This document shows, one piece after another, positions 1 to 6,877 of a DNA stretch of 10,356 nt. The first letter of the stretch is position 1. Each line of letters starts with the position of its first letter. Origin of the DNA: an uncultured Bacteroidales bacterium (GTDB lineage Bacteria > Bacteroidota > Bacteroidia > Bacteroidales > UBA932); contig CAMOGR010000094.1 of NCBI GenBank assembly GCA_946614205.1, positions 1 to 10,356 of the forward strand. Reading direction: 5' to 3'. The notes under the pieces were generated by a model. The model made no database searches and had not been told where the DNA came from. It saw only the letters and a list, made by a program, of their open reading frames with translations. The position numbers and the translations under genes were made by a program.

Positions 1-544
1 TCGAGTTGTAGCGCGTGGCGACCTTGCCGTGCGAGATGTTCACAAGTTTCTTGGATATCATCTTGCGGCGGATGGGAGCCACCAGGTCGGTGAAAAGCAC
101 ACCGTCCAGGTGTGACATCTCGTGCTGTATCATCCTGCAGCCGAACTTGTCGAATACCTCGACCTTCTCGGTAAAGTTCTCGTCCCAGTAGCGGACCTTC
201 ATGCTCACCGGCCTGCGGACCGAACAGTAGACGCCGGGGATGCTCAGGCATCCTTCGTCGTATTCGCACTGCTCGCTGCTTTCTTCCAGCACCTCGGGGT
301 TTATCATCGAGCGCTTGAATCCCTTGAGGTAGGGATAGACGTCCTGCATTTCGTCGCCGTCGACTATGAGTACGCGGAGGCTCACTCCTATCTGCGGAGC
401 GGCGAGACCGCAGCCCTCGCTGCGGGCAAGGGTATCGCGAAGGTCCTGAAGGAGGGCCGTCAGTTCTTCTTTCTTGGTGATGTCGGCCGGTGCCGCCTTC
501 TCGCGCAGCACCTCTGAACCGTAGAGGTATATGGGTTGTATCAT
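1..544 (-). CDS. def: Peptide deformylase, 3' end cut by window edge
   Basis: Removes the formyl group from the N-terminal methionine of nascent proteins at the ribosome; a cytoplasmic metalloenzyme. My translation of the minus strand from ATG 544 gives 181 codons before the window ends. All three family motifs are present: motif 1 GCGLAAPQIG at residues 44-53, motif 2 EGCLS at 97-101 (metal ligand Cys99), and motif 3 HEMSH at 141-145 (His141, Glu142, His145). The usual fourth residue of motif 3 is Asp (HExDH); here it is Ser144, which is not a metal ligand. Bacteroidetes deformylases are about 185 residues and end with a basic IRRxxI...KLxNI..GK tail, visible here at 158-174, so only a few residues should be missing. 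The ATG overlaps the ruvX stop as ATGA (541-544), so it is probably translated by coupling to ruvX and shares its promoter. No Shine-Dalgarno is seen. Confidence 0.95.
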   Translation of the reverse strand, partial: MIQPIYLYGSEVLREKAAPADITKKEELTALLQDLRDTLARSEGCGLAAPQIGVSLRVLIVDGDEMQDVYPYLKGFKRSMINPEVLEESSEQCEYDEGCLSIPGVYCSVRRPVSMKVRYWDENFTEKVEVFDKFGCRMIQHEMSHLDGVLFTDLVAPIRRKMISKKLVNISHGKVATRYNS

Positions 545-951
545 TTCCTGTCCAGGTAACTTTGCAGTATTATCGCGGCGCTTATCTTGTCCACGCTTTC
601 CTTCTGTCTGCGCTCGCTTTTCTTCATGCCGCCGTCTATCATGGCCCGGTGCGCGAGGACGGAGGTGAAGCGTTCGTCCTCCAGGGCGATGGGTATGTCG
701 GGGAATGCCTTCTGCAGGACGGGGATGAACTTGTCCACGCCGGATGCAGCCTCGGCGTGACGGCCGTCAAGGTTGAGCGGATAGCCGAGTACGAACTTTA
801 CAATCGTCTCGTCCTGCGAGTATTTTTGAAGATAATCTATTATCTTTGCAGACGGCACAGTCTCGAGGGGAGACGCGAAAATGCCCAGCGGGTCGCTCTG
901 TGCGAGCCCCACCCTGGCGCTTCCGTAGTCTATTCCGATGATTCTGTCCAC
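541..951 (-). CDS. ruvX: RuvX/YqgF family Holliday junction resolvase-like nuclease
   Basis: A small RNase H-fold protein of the YqgF/RuvX family, whose members act in pre-16S rRNA 5'-end maturation and are annotated as putative Holliday junction resolvases. From a GTG start at 951 the protein has 136 residues, normal for the family. Visible motifs are GIDYG at 6-10 (catalytic Asp8) followed by SARVGLA, GYPLNLDG at 56-63, DERFTS at 92-97 and VDKISAAIILQSYL at 120-133 (Asp121). The frame stays open to a TTG at 969, but that codon lies upstream of a good -7 box (958-965). A transcript from that promoter would begin near 951, and homologues begin just before the IIGIDYG segment, so I prefer GTG 951. 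It overlaps def by 4 nt (ATGA) and is divergent from the membrane-protein gene at 975. Function confidence is high; the start is moderately certain. Confidence 0.93.
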   Translation of the reverse strand: MDRIIGIDYGSARVGLAQSDPLGIFASPLETVPSAKIIDYLQKYSQDETIVKFVLGYPLNLDGRHAEAASGVDKFIPVLQKAFPDIPIALEDERFTSVLAHRAMIDGGMKKSERRQKESVDKISAAIILQSYLDRK

Positions 952-957
952 AGACCG

Positions 958-988
958 CAAATTTAGCAATATTTATGGGGAAAAACAA
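958..988 (-). promoter_or_regulatory. Bacteroidetes-type promoter for ruvX-def
   Basis: On the minus strand, TTG (988-986), a 20-bp spacer, then TAAATTTG (965-958), matching the Bacteroidetes -33 TTTG / -7 TAnnTTTG pattern. The -7 box ends 6 nt before the GTG at 951, so the transcript should start at or within a few nucleotides of the start codon. The -33 end of the promoter lies inside the first codons of the divergent gene at 975. Confidence 0.6.
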
Positions 989-1349
989 TCTCAACAAGGT
1001 GTACCGCCTGAGCATCGTGGAGGATGAAACTCACCGCCGCGTACGCACTTTCCGTTTCACCCGTCTGGGCTTCGCACTTACCGCATTCACCACCCTGGTG
1101 GTCATAGTCGGCAGCCTTTATGCGCTCATAGCGCTTACGCCCCTCCGCACCACCATTCCCGGATATCCCGACGCCCACTTCCGCCGCGAGGCTGTGGCCA
1201 ACGCCATCAAGATAGATTCCCTGGAGAGTGCGATAACCCGCTGGAAACTATACTCCGAAAACCTTTCCCGCGTGCTTGCCGGAGATACCACAATCAACCT
1301 CGACAGCCTTCTGCAGGTCCGTGAAACCCCTGACAGCCTTAGCCGATGA
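975..1349 (+). CDS. Small single-pass membrane protein, resembles the N-terminal part of M23 metallopeptidase-type proteins without the catalytic domain
   Basis: A 124-residue protein with a short basic cytoplasmic N-terminus (about 1-31), one hydrophobic membrane segment (about 32-54), then an extracytoplasmic tail starting TPLRTTIPGYPD (55-66), with a DSLE segment (81-84) and a YSENLSRVLAG stretch (93-103) likely to be helical. From memory, this order (TM, then TPLR..IPGY, then DSLE) is found at the N-terminus of Bacteroidales M23-family peptidase-like proteins encoded just upstream of dxr and rseP. Here no LytM/M23 zinc-binding residues follow, because the gene ends and runs straight into dxr (ATGA overlap at 1346-1349). 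It may be a shortened non-catalytic relative involved in the cell envelope, but function is unknown. ATG 975 is the first in-frame ATG. I see neither a Shine-Dalgarno nor a convincing -7 box in front of it, so its promoter is unclear. Confidence 0.85.
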   Translation: MGKNNLNKVYRLSIVEDETHRRVRTFRFTRLGFALTAFTTLVVIVGSLYALIALTPLRTTIPGYPDAHFRREAVANAIKIDSLESAITRWKLYSENLSRVLAGDTTINLDSLLQVRETPDSLSR

Positions 1350-2500
1350 AGAAGCGCCGCATAGCCATCCTAGGGTCCACAGGTTCCATTGGGACCCAGA
1401 CCCTTGACGTAGTCCGCCGTCACCGCGACATGTTCGAAGTGGAAATGATTTCCGCCGGCAGCAATGCCGAACTGCTTGCCGCCCAGGCACGCGAGTTCGA
1501 CGTTAACAACGTGGTAATATGCAATGAGGCCCGTTACGAGGGGCTCTGCAAGGCTCTTGAGGACACCGACAGCAAGGTGTGGACCGGCGCCGACAGCCTC
1601 TGCTCGCTGGTCCGCGGCGACGGGGTGGACATAGTTGTCGGCGCGATGGTAGGCTTCAGCGGCCTGCGTCCCACTCTCGCCGCCCTCGAGGCCGGCAAGA
1701 TAGTCGCCCTTGCCAACAAGGAGACTCTCGTCGCCGCCGGCGCAGTCGTAACCAGTACCATGCGCGAGCACGGCGCCGTGATCCTTCCCGTCGATTCGGA
1801 GCATTCCGCCATCTTCCAGTGCCTGCTCGGCGCCCAGGGCAATACCGTGGAGAAAATACATCTCACGGCCTCCGGCGGGCCTTTCCGCACCTGGGACCGT
1901 ACGCGCATAGCGGGAGCGACGGCCGCAGACGCACTCAGGCATCCCAACTGGAACATGGGGGCGAAGGTTACCATAGATTCGGCAACCATGATGAACAAAG
2001 GCTTCGAGCTCATCGAGGCCTGCTGGCTCTTCGACGTAGCCCCGCGCGACGTGAATATAGTCGTCCACCCGGAGTCAATCATACATTCCATGGTGGAATT
2101 TGCCGACGGAGCCGTGATTGCGCAGCTTGGATGGCCCGACATGCGCGAGCCCATTGGCCTTGCCCTTTCATTCCCCGCGCGCATCGAGGTGGGCAACCGC
2201 CGGCTCGACTTCGCCAGCCTCGGCTCGCTCCATTTCGAGGCTCCCGACCTCGACCGTTTCCCCAACCTGCGTCTCGCCATGGAGGCCATGGAGCGCGGCG
2301 GGAATGCACCCTGCGCCCTCAATGCCGCCAACGAGGTGGCCGTGGCCGCCTACCTCAAGGGTCAGATAGGATTCTACGACATTTCCGCAATCAACGCCAA
2401 GTGTCTTGCTGGCGTGGATTTTGTTGCGAACCCTACGCTCGAAGATATTTTCGAGACCAACACCCAAGTCGCACAACTGGCAAATGGTTGTATTAGTTAA
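1346..2500 (+). CDS. dxr: 1-deoxy-D-xylulose 5-phosphate reductoisomerase
   Basis: Converts 1-deoxy-D-xylulose 5-phosphate to 2-C-methyl-D-erythritol 4-phosphate with NADPH, the first committed step of the MEP isoprenoid pathway, in the cytoplasm. The protein is 384 residues, the normal length. The NADPH-binding loop GSTGSIG is at 10-16, ANKET at 123-127, the metal-binding DSEHSA at 150-155 (Asp150, Glu152), ASGGPFR at 175-181, HPNWNMG at 199-205, the substrate loop SATMMNKGFE at 212-221 (third metal ligand Glu221), HPESIIHS at 241-248, and NAANEVAVA at 326-334. All catalytic positions look intact. The start ATG overlaps the stop of the preceding small membrane-protein gene (ATGA), and the 3' end overlaps rseP by 17 nt, indicating one translation-coupled operon. 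The dxr-rseP pairing is common in Bacteroidetes. No internal promoter is apparent. Confidence 0.97.
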   Translation: MKKRRIAILGSTGSIGTQTLDVVRRHRDMFEVEMISAGSNAELLAAQAREFDVNNVVICNEARYEGLCKALEDTDSKVWTGADSLCSLVRGDGVDIVVGAMVGFSGLRPTLAALEAGKIVALANKETLVAAGAVVTSTMREHGAVILPVDSEHSAIFQCLLGAQGNTVEKIHLTASGGPFRTWDRTRIAGATAADALRHPNWNMGAKVTIDSATMMNKGFELIEACWLFDVAPRDVNIVVHPESIIHSMVEFADGAVIAQLGWPDMREPIGLALSFPARIEVGNRRLDFASLGSLHFEAPDLDRFPNLRLAMEAMERGGNAPCALNAANEVAVAAYLKGQIGFYDISAINAKCLAGVDFVANPTLEDIFETNTQVAQLANGCIS

Positions 2501-3785
2501 GGCTCTTCAGGTTATTCTCGCCCTGTCCCTGCTCATTATCATCCATGAGCTTGGCCATTTCATGTGGGCCCGCATCTTCGGGATACGGGTCGACAAGTTC
2601 TATCTTTTCTTCGACGTAGCCGGCAAGGCCATCGCCAAATGGCACTGGGGAGAAACCGAATTCGGCATAGGCTGGATCCCCTTCGGCGGCTATTGCAAGA
2701 TTGCCGGCATGATAGACGAATCCATGGACCTGGAGCAGATGAAGAAGGCCCCTCAGCCATGGGAATTCCGCAGCAAGCCGGCTTGGCAGCGCCTTTTCGT
2801 GATGGCAGGCGGCGTGCTCAACAACTTCATCTTCGCGCTTGTCGTATACTGCATAATAGCCGGGGTGTGGGGCGAGGCTTATATCAGCAACGAAGATGCT
2901 CGCATAGCGCCTAATGGACTTGCCGAGGAGATGGGCTTCCGGCTCGGCGACCATATAATCAGTTTCGACGACTACGAGCCCCGCGACTTCGGCATGCTCC
3001 AGGCGGACCTGGCGCGCCGCAACGTCCGTACCGCCACCTTGCTTCGCGGGACCGACACCCTGACGCTCTACATAGATCAGGCATATATCGGAGACGTGCT
3101 CAACAGCCCCATGATGTTCGACCTGGCACTGCCTTTCGTGGTAGATTCCGTGAGGTTCGACAGTCCCAACGCTTCGGCGGGCATACGGTATGGCGACCGC
3201 ATCACTGCATTTGACGGCCGCGGCGTGGGATATGTGCAGGACGCGCGCGAGGTGCTTTCCACCCTCAAGTCCCGCACGGTCGCAGCCACGCTGATTCGCG
3301 GAGCCGATACCCTCAGTCTGCCTGTCATGGTCGATTCCCTCGGGCAAATCGGGGTTTATCTTCACGGTCCGAAGGTGGAACGCCTGCAGTATTCCTTCTT
3401 TGAGGCCATCCCGGCCGGATTCAAGCTGACTGGCGAGACGCTCAGCGGCTACCTCAAGGACCTCAGCCTGCTGGCGAGGCCTTCCACCGGGGCCTACAAG
3501 TCGGTGGGCAGCTTCATCGCTATAGGTCAGGTTTTCCCCTCCGTATGGGACTGGTACCGGTTCCTCAGCATCCTCGCCCTGCTTTCCGTGATGCTGGGTG
3601 TCATGAACCTGCTTCCGATTCCGGCGCTTGACGGCGGTCACATCGTGATTACCCTTTACGAAATGATTACGCGGCGCAAGCCCGGGGAGAGATTCCTCGC
3701 CGTGGTGCAGATGATAGGCATGGTGCTGCTTCTCGGCCTCATGGTGCTCGCCTTCGGCAACGACATTGCAAGACTCATTCACTGA
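2484..3785 (+). CDS. rseP: RseP-like site-2 protease, M50 family
   Basis: An intramembrane zinc metalloprotease that cleaves membrane-bound substrates such as anti-sigma factors and leftover signal peptides. The 433-residue protein starts MVVLVKALQ at ATG 2484 and has an N-terminal membrane helix containing the active-site HELGH at 21-25. GGYCKIAGM follows at 68-76, a membrane segment with GGVLNNFIFA at 109-118, two PDZ-like domains (roughly 140-200 and 220-285), and a C-terminal membrane region with NLLPIPALDGGH at 375-386, whose Asp383 is the third zinc ligand. The frame stays open upstream to an ATG at 2406, but the 26 extra residues do not resemble the family and lie entirely inside dxr, so ATG 2484 is preferred. 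It overlaps dxr by 17 nt and is followed after 18 nt by the DUF4837 lipoprotein gene, all in the same operon. Confidence 0.95.
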   Translation: MVVLVKALQVILALSLLIIIHELGHFMWARIFGIRVDKFYLFFDVAGKAIAKWHWGETEFGIGWIPFGGYCKIAGMIDESMDLEQMKKAPQPWEFRSKPAWQRLFVMAGGVLNNFIFALVVYCIIAGVWGEAYISNEDARIAPNGLAEEMGFRLGDHIISFDDYEPRDFGMLQADLARRNVRTATLLRGTDTLTLYIDQAYIGDVLNSPMMFDLALPFVVDSVRFDSPNASAGIRYGDRITAFDGRGVGYVQDAREVLSTLKSRTVAATLIRGADTLSLPVMVDSLGQIGVYLHGPKVERLQYSFFEAIPAGFKLTGETLSGYLKDLSLLARPSTGAYKSVGSFIAIGQVFPSVWDWYRFLSILALLSVMLGVMNLLPIPALDGGHIVITLYEMITRRKPGERFLAVVQMIGMVLLLGLMVLAFGNDIARLIH

Positions 3786-3803
3786 TTTCGAAACAGTTTG
3801 TAT

Positions 3804-4787
3804 ATGAAAAGAATTATTTGCTTCCTTGCCGTCCTGGCCTTGTTTGCCGGATGCAAGAATACCAAGGCCCTGCTGCCCAATGTGAGCGGCAAGGCCGGTG
3901 AGATAATAGTGGTCATAGAGAAGGAAGACTGGGAAGGCACCCTGGGGAACGACGTGCGCGAGCTGCTTGCAAGCGACTGCCCCTGGCTTGCCCAGAAAGA
4001 GCCTCTTTATTCTCTTGTCAACGTGCCGCCGGGAGGTTTCGGCGACCTGTTCAAGATTCACCGCAATATCGTATTCTTTTCCATAGGCTCCCATGTGGAC
4101 AGCACGGGAGTGCTTTACAGGCGCGACGTATGGGCCGCCCCGCAGTGTCTGGTGCAGGTGAACGCCCGCAGCAGTGAAGAGGCTTCGCGTGCGCTGGCCA
4201 CGGACGGCAAGAAAATCGTGGGATTCATCGAGCAGGCCGAGCGCGACCGCGTAATCGGCAACTGCATACGCTACGAAGAGCGCAGCATTACCGAGAAAGT
4301 GGGAGAGGTGTTCGGGGGCTCGCCGCATTTCCCCATGGGCTACAAGCTCAAGAAGCTCACGCCCGACTTCGGCTGGATTGCGGATGAGAAGCAGTATACT
4401 ATTCAGGGCATCCTTATATACAGGTATCCTGCCACCGGAGCCTCCGACGAACTGTCAGTGGACAACATAATCGCCAAGCGTAACGAAATCCTGCAGCTCA
4501 ACGTGCCCGGCATGTTCGAGAATACCTGGATGACTACCGGCGACTACATGCCTCCGCAGCTGGAGTTCTTCCGCTACCGCGGACGCGATTTCGCTCAGGT
4601 ACGCGGCCTCTGGGAGGTGAAGAACGATTACATGGGCGGGCCTTTCGTCTCCCATTCGTTCTATTCTCCCGACGGCGAGTATGTAATTGTTGCAGAGGCG
4701 TTTGTGTACGCCCCTAAGTACGACAAGAGGCAGTACCTGCGCCAGGTGGAGTCTATTCTGTTCTCCTGGGAGTGGAACGCTGAGTAG
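3804..4787 (+). CDS. DUF4837 family lipoprotein
   Basis: A 327-residue predicted lipoprotein. The signal peptide MKRIICFLAVLALFAGC gives a lipobox LFAG|C with lipidated Cys17. The rest is soluble and matches, by recognition, the Bacteroidetes DUF4837 family: an early IIVVIEKEDWEG (about 34-45), a central YRRDVWAAPQ and a late YVIVAEAFVYAPKYDKRQYLRQVESIL ending close to the C-terminus. No enzymatic motif is visible and the family function is unknown. ATG 3804 is chosen over an in-frame TTG six bases earlier because it begins the signal peptide directly. The gene lies 18 nt after rseP and is probably the last gene of that unit. Just before the ATG is ACAGTTTG (3793-3800), only a half match to a -7 box, so a separate promoter is doubtful. 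The 3' end overlaps the convergent WG-repeat gene by 35 bp and no terminator separates them. Confidence 0.88.
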   Translation: MKRIICFLAVLALFAGCKNTKALLPNVSGKAGEIIVVIEKEDWEGTLGNDVRELLASDCPWLAQKEPLYSLVNVPPGGFGDLFKIHRNIVFFSIGSHVDSTGVLYRRDVWAAPQCLVQVNARSSEEASRALATDGKKIVGFIEQAERDRVIGNCIRYEERSITEKVGEVFGGSPHFPMGYKLKKLTPDFGWIADEKQYTIQGILIYRYPATGASDELSVDNIIAKRNEILQLNVPGMFENTWMTTGDYMPPQLEFFRYRGRDFAQVRGLWEVKNDYMGGPFVSHSFYSPDGEYVIVAEAFVYAPKYDKRQYLRQVESILFSWEWNAE

Positions 4788-6630
4788 GGCTTGCGGAGCC
4801 TTTCGGCAGTGCCGACAGTGCAGGCGCAAGGCGTTTCTCTGCGGGGATAACCATCGCCGGCTCGGGGCCGCGGCCGCGGTGCATGTTGTGTCCGGGGGCC
4901 TTCAGGGCTATTCCGAGTTTTTCGAAGACTATAAGACCGTCGCTGATGAAGTCGATGGCCGGAGCCTCGCCGAGCGTCCTCAGGAAGCTGCCGTCCTCCT
5001 CATACATGTCGATGAGCACCTTGAGGTGGCGGCCGGTCCCGTATACGTCGTCAATCATGCAGCCGCTGCCTGCTATTTCCAGGTCGAGGCATACCGTGCG
5101 TGCGTTGTTGGGGCCCCAGTAGATTACTTCTTCGCCTTCCATGCTGAAAGAAGGGGAGTCGAAGCGGTCGCTGAAGTTGCATATCAGCCCATCGGACAGT
5201 TCCACTGTGTATTCTTCCCCTCTCTTGTCGACCCTGCAGTTGACTACCTCGCCGATGTGCCATGCGTTCTGGAAGACGGGTGCGCGCATCGCATCGCGTA
5301 TGAGTCTGGCCTCCTCGCGCCCTGAAGGAGCGGGGTGGGGCAGATACGATGTGACGCCGACGTTCTCTCCTTCTATTATCTCAAGTTCCCGTTTGATCCG
5401 GTTGCCAGTGTCCTGGAGGCGCTTGAGGTCGTAAGAGCCGAGGCACAGTCCGGAAATGACGTCGCTGCAGTCTATCGTGCCGTATTCGGAAAGGTCGACT
5501 GTTGCGGGACCTCTGTGGCGGGCGGGGTAGTTGGGGTCGTCGAAGATTAACCATTTTTCAGCGCCTTCCGCATTGTATACCCAGCCTCCGGGGAACTGCG
5601 CCTCCAGCCATCCCCAGTCGGAGGCGATGCCGACGTAAGTGCCGTCGGCCTCGTACATGATGGCGCGGAGGGTGTAGAGCTTGCCGTTGTACGGATGCTC
5701 CATGCAGCCGGGTATATCGGTCTTGGCCGCTTCGGGCTCAAGCCGTATGAACCTTCTGTAACCCCAGTCGAGCTGCAGGGGGCGCAGCTGTGCGCTGCGG
5801 CCGGCGGTGGTGCGCACGATGTCGGCGGCCCATGTGTTGTTGGAATGGAGCCTCCGGCCTACGCATCCCACATGCCATGCCGCGGCGCGTACATCGTCGC
5901 CGAACGTGTCGTAGGGCTTGACCGCCCCCGGGCTCCGCAGTTCCTCGGTGAGGTTGAGCCGGGAGTCGTAAGTGCGTATGGAGAAATCGGTGGTGAGGGC
6001 CTCCCGCTGGCCGGGGCCGTCGCTTATTGCGAGGTTCTCGAAGGGTAGCAGGACCTCTCCCTCGCGGCTGATCAGGCCGGTAAGGCCGGTGAGTGCGGAT
6101 TCCGCGGTGCCAGTTCCTCCACGGAAGGTGGGAGAGTGGCTGAACTGCGGGGCGAAGATTTCTTCCCCGGCAAGGTCGTAGACACCCCAGAGCTGCTGCC
6201 CGGTTTCGCCTTCCCTGCGGGCGAAAATGAGCTCTTCGCTGCGGGAAACCGTGAGAGAGGAGCATTCGGGGGGAATGACGATACTGCCGTTCCTGTCGGC
6301 AAGGCCGTAGAATTTGTCGCGCCCGTTCTTTACCGTGAGCTCGCACAGGCCGAGTTTGTCGAATTTGCCAATCTTGTTGTATTCCGGCCTGAGCACCCAG
6401 CCGCCGGTGGCGTTGATGAGACCTTCCAGGCCTTGGACTTCGACTATGGCGTAGCCGTCGATGAAGCGTCTGGCCTTGTCGAACGACGGCTCAATCACCC
6501 AGTTCTTGCTCTTGTCCTGGTAACCGAACTTCTTTGTGGCCTTGTCTTTGGCGGGCTTGATGTCCTGGGTCTGGGCTGCAAGCGCGAGCAACAGCGCTGC
6601 GGCGAGAGTGAGGGTTCTGCGGATATTCAT
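4753..6630 (-). CDS. Secreted WG-repeat protein with large uncharacterised C-terminal region
   Basis: A 625-residue protein with a signal peptide (MNIRRTLTLAAALLLALAAQ, 1-20, no lipobox), so exported. Residues about 34-205 contain roughly five degenerate WG (KWG-type) repeats of about 35-40 residues: KFGYQDKSKNWVIEPSFDKA, LEGLINATGGWVLRPEYNKI, FYGLADRNGSIVIPPE, LWGVYDLAGEEIFAPQF and LTGLISREGEVLLPFE. Such repeats form beta-rich surface or envelope proteins of unknown role. Residues about 240-585 are a domain I do not recognise, with WGWLEAQFPGGWVYN at 339-353 and Cys at 309, 388, 396, 465, 485, 514 and 524. The last 45 residues are Pro/Arg/Ser-rich. ATG 6630 is chosen because it begins the signal peptide and sits 4 nt after a -7-like box; the open frame upstream runs through the rpsU terminator into rpsU and is not credible. 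It overlaps the DUF4837 gene tail to tail. Confidence 0.85.
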   Translation of the reverse strand: MNIRRTLTLAAALLLALAAQTQDIKPAKDKATKKFGYQDKSKNWVIEPSFDKARRFIDGYAIVEVQGLEGLINATGGWVLRPEYNKIGKFDKLGLCELTVKNGRDKFYGLADRNGSIVIPPECSSLTVSRSEELIFARREGETGQQLWGVYDLAGEEIFAPQFSHSPTFRGGTGTAESALTGLTGLISREGEVLLPFENLAISDGPGQREALTTDFSIRTYDSRLNLTEELRSPGAVKPYDTFGDDVRAAAWHVGCVGRRLHSNNTWAADIVRTTAGRSAQLRPLQLDWGYRRFIRLEPEAAKTDIPGCMEHPYNGKLYTLRAIMYEADGTYVGIASDWGWLEAQFPGGWVYNAEGAEKWLIFDDPNYPARHRGPATVDLSEYGTIDCSDVISGLCLGSYDLKRLQDTGNRIKRELEIIEGENVGVTSYLPHPAPSGREEARLIRDAMRAPVFQNAWHIGEVVNCRVDKRGEEYTVELSDGLICNFSDRFDSPSFSMEGEEVIYWGPNNARTVCLDLEIAGSGCMIDDVYGTGRHLKVLIDMYEEDGSFLRTLGEAPAIDFISDGLIVFEKLGIALKAPGHNMHRGRGPEPAMVIPAEKRLAPALSALPKGSASPTQRSTPRRTE

Positions 6631-6634
6631 GCCG

Positions 6635-6665
6635 CTAAGATATAAAAAAAAGACCGGCTCCCAAA
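6635..6665 (-). promoter_or_regulatory. Promoter of the WG-repeat gene, embedded in the rpsU terminator
   Basis: Minus strand: TTTG (6665-6662), exactly 19 bp, then TATCTTAG (6642-6635; one mismatch to TAnnTTTG), then 4 nt to ATG 6630. The -33 TTTG is in the loop of the rpsU terminator hairpin and the terminator T-tract makes up eight bases of the spacer. The spacing is identical to that of the FAD oxidoreductase promoter in this window, which argues against chance. Confidence 0.6.
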
Positions 6666-6674
6666 GGGCCGGCC
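6644..6674 (-). terminator. Rho-independent terminator of rpsU
   Basis: Minus strand, 9 nt after the rpsU stop: a GC-rich hairpin with left arm GGCCGGC (6674-6668) and right arm GCCGGTC (6658-6652), 7 pairs including one G-U, over a CCTTTGGGA loop in which two further C-G pairs are possible. Eight T residues (6651-6644) follow immediately. Confidence 0.88.
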
Positions 6675-6682
6675 TAGTATTT

Positions 6683-6877
6683 TTACTGCTCCTCGAGGAG
6701 ACGCAGGTGCTGTACGTAGATTGCTTTCTGCTTTGCAATACGCTTCTTCACGGAAGGCTTCTCAAAGTTCTTGCGGGAGCGCATCTCGCGGACTGCTCCT
6801 GTCTTCTCGAACTTGCGCTTGAATTTCTTAAGGGCGCGCTCGATATTTTCGCCTTCTTTAACCTGTACGATGATCAT
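6683..6877 (-). CDS. rpsU: 30S ribosomal protein bS21
   Basis: Small basic ribosomal protein on the 30S platform, next to the 3' end of 16S rRNA. The 64-residue sequence starts MIIVQVKEGENIERALKKFK and includes FEKTGAVREMRSRKNFEKPSVKKR, the usual bS21 signature, with a Bacteroidetes-like C-terminus containing KAIYVQHLRL. Tyr54 lies where, in the Flavobacterium johnsoniae ribosome as I recall it, a bS21 tyrosine packs against the anti-Shine-Dalgarno, which bS21, bS18 and bS6 hold out of use. It is a single-gene unit with its own promoter, a leader with a strong Shine-Dalgarno, and a terminator 9 nt after the stop. The bS21 product probably represses its own translation by keeping the anti-Shine-Dalgarno masked. 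ATG 6877 matches family starts exactly. Confidence 0.97.
   Translation of the reverse strand: MIIVQVKEGENIERALKKFKRKFEKTGAVREMRSRKNFEKPSVKKRIAKQKAIYVQHLRLLEEQ

Noticed and set aside
122..966. Plus-strand open frames at 122-517 and 490-966.
   Set aside because: They are mirror frames of def and ruvX, whose motifs on the minus strand are unambiguous.
2406..2483. Upstream start for rseP inside dxr.
   Set aside because: The extra 26 residues are unlike the family; ATG 2484 places the active-site HELGH at residues 21-25 as in homologues.
3793..3800. ACAGTTTG in front of the DUF4837 gene as a -7 box.
   Set aside because: The TA of TAnnTTTG is missing and there is no -33 element at 19-20 bp; the gene is more simply read from the operon.
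2493..4328. A 611-codon open frame on the minus strand opposite rseP and the DUF4837 gene.
   Set aside because: It is antisense to two well-supported genes, its product is His/Gly/Glu-rich without any domain, signal peptide or promoter, and long antisense frames are expected opposite GC-rich genes.
4788..4815. Small hairpins after the DUF4837 stop: GGCT..AGCC followed by TTT, and TCGGCA-G-TGCCGA.
   Set aside because: The stems are short (4 and 6 bp) without a proper T-tract, and they lie within the WG-repeat coding sequence; too weak to call a terminator.
6631..6738. Upstream extension of the WG-repeat gene by 36 codons.
   Set aside because: It would cross the rpsU terminator and overlap rpsU coding sequence, and it would bury the signal peptide that begins at ATG 6630.
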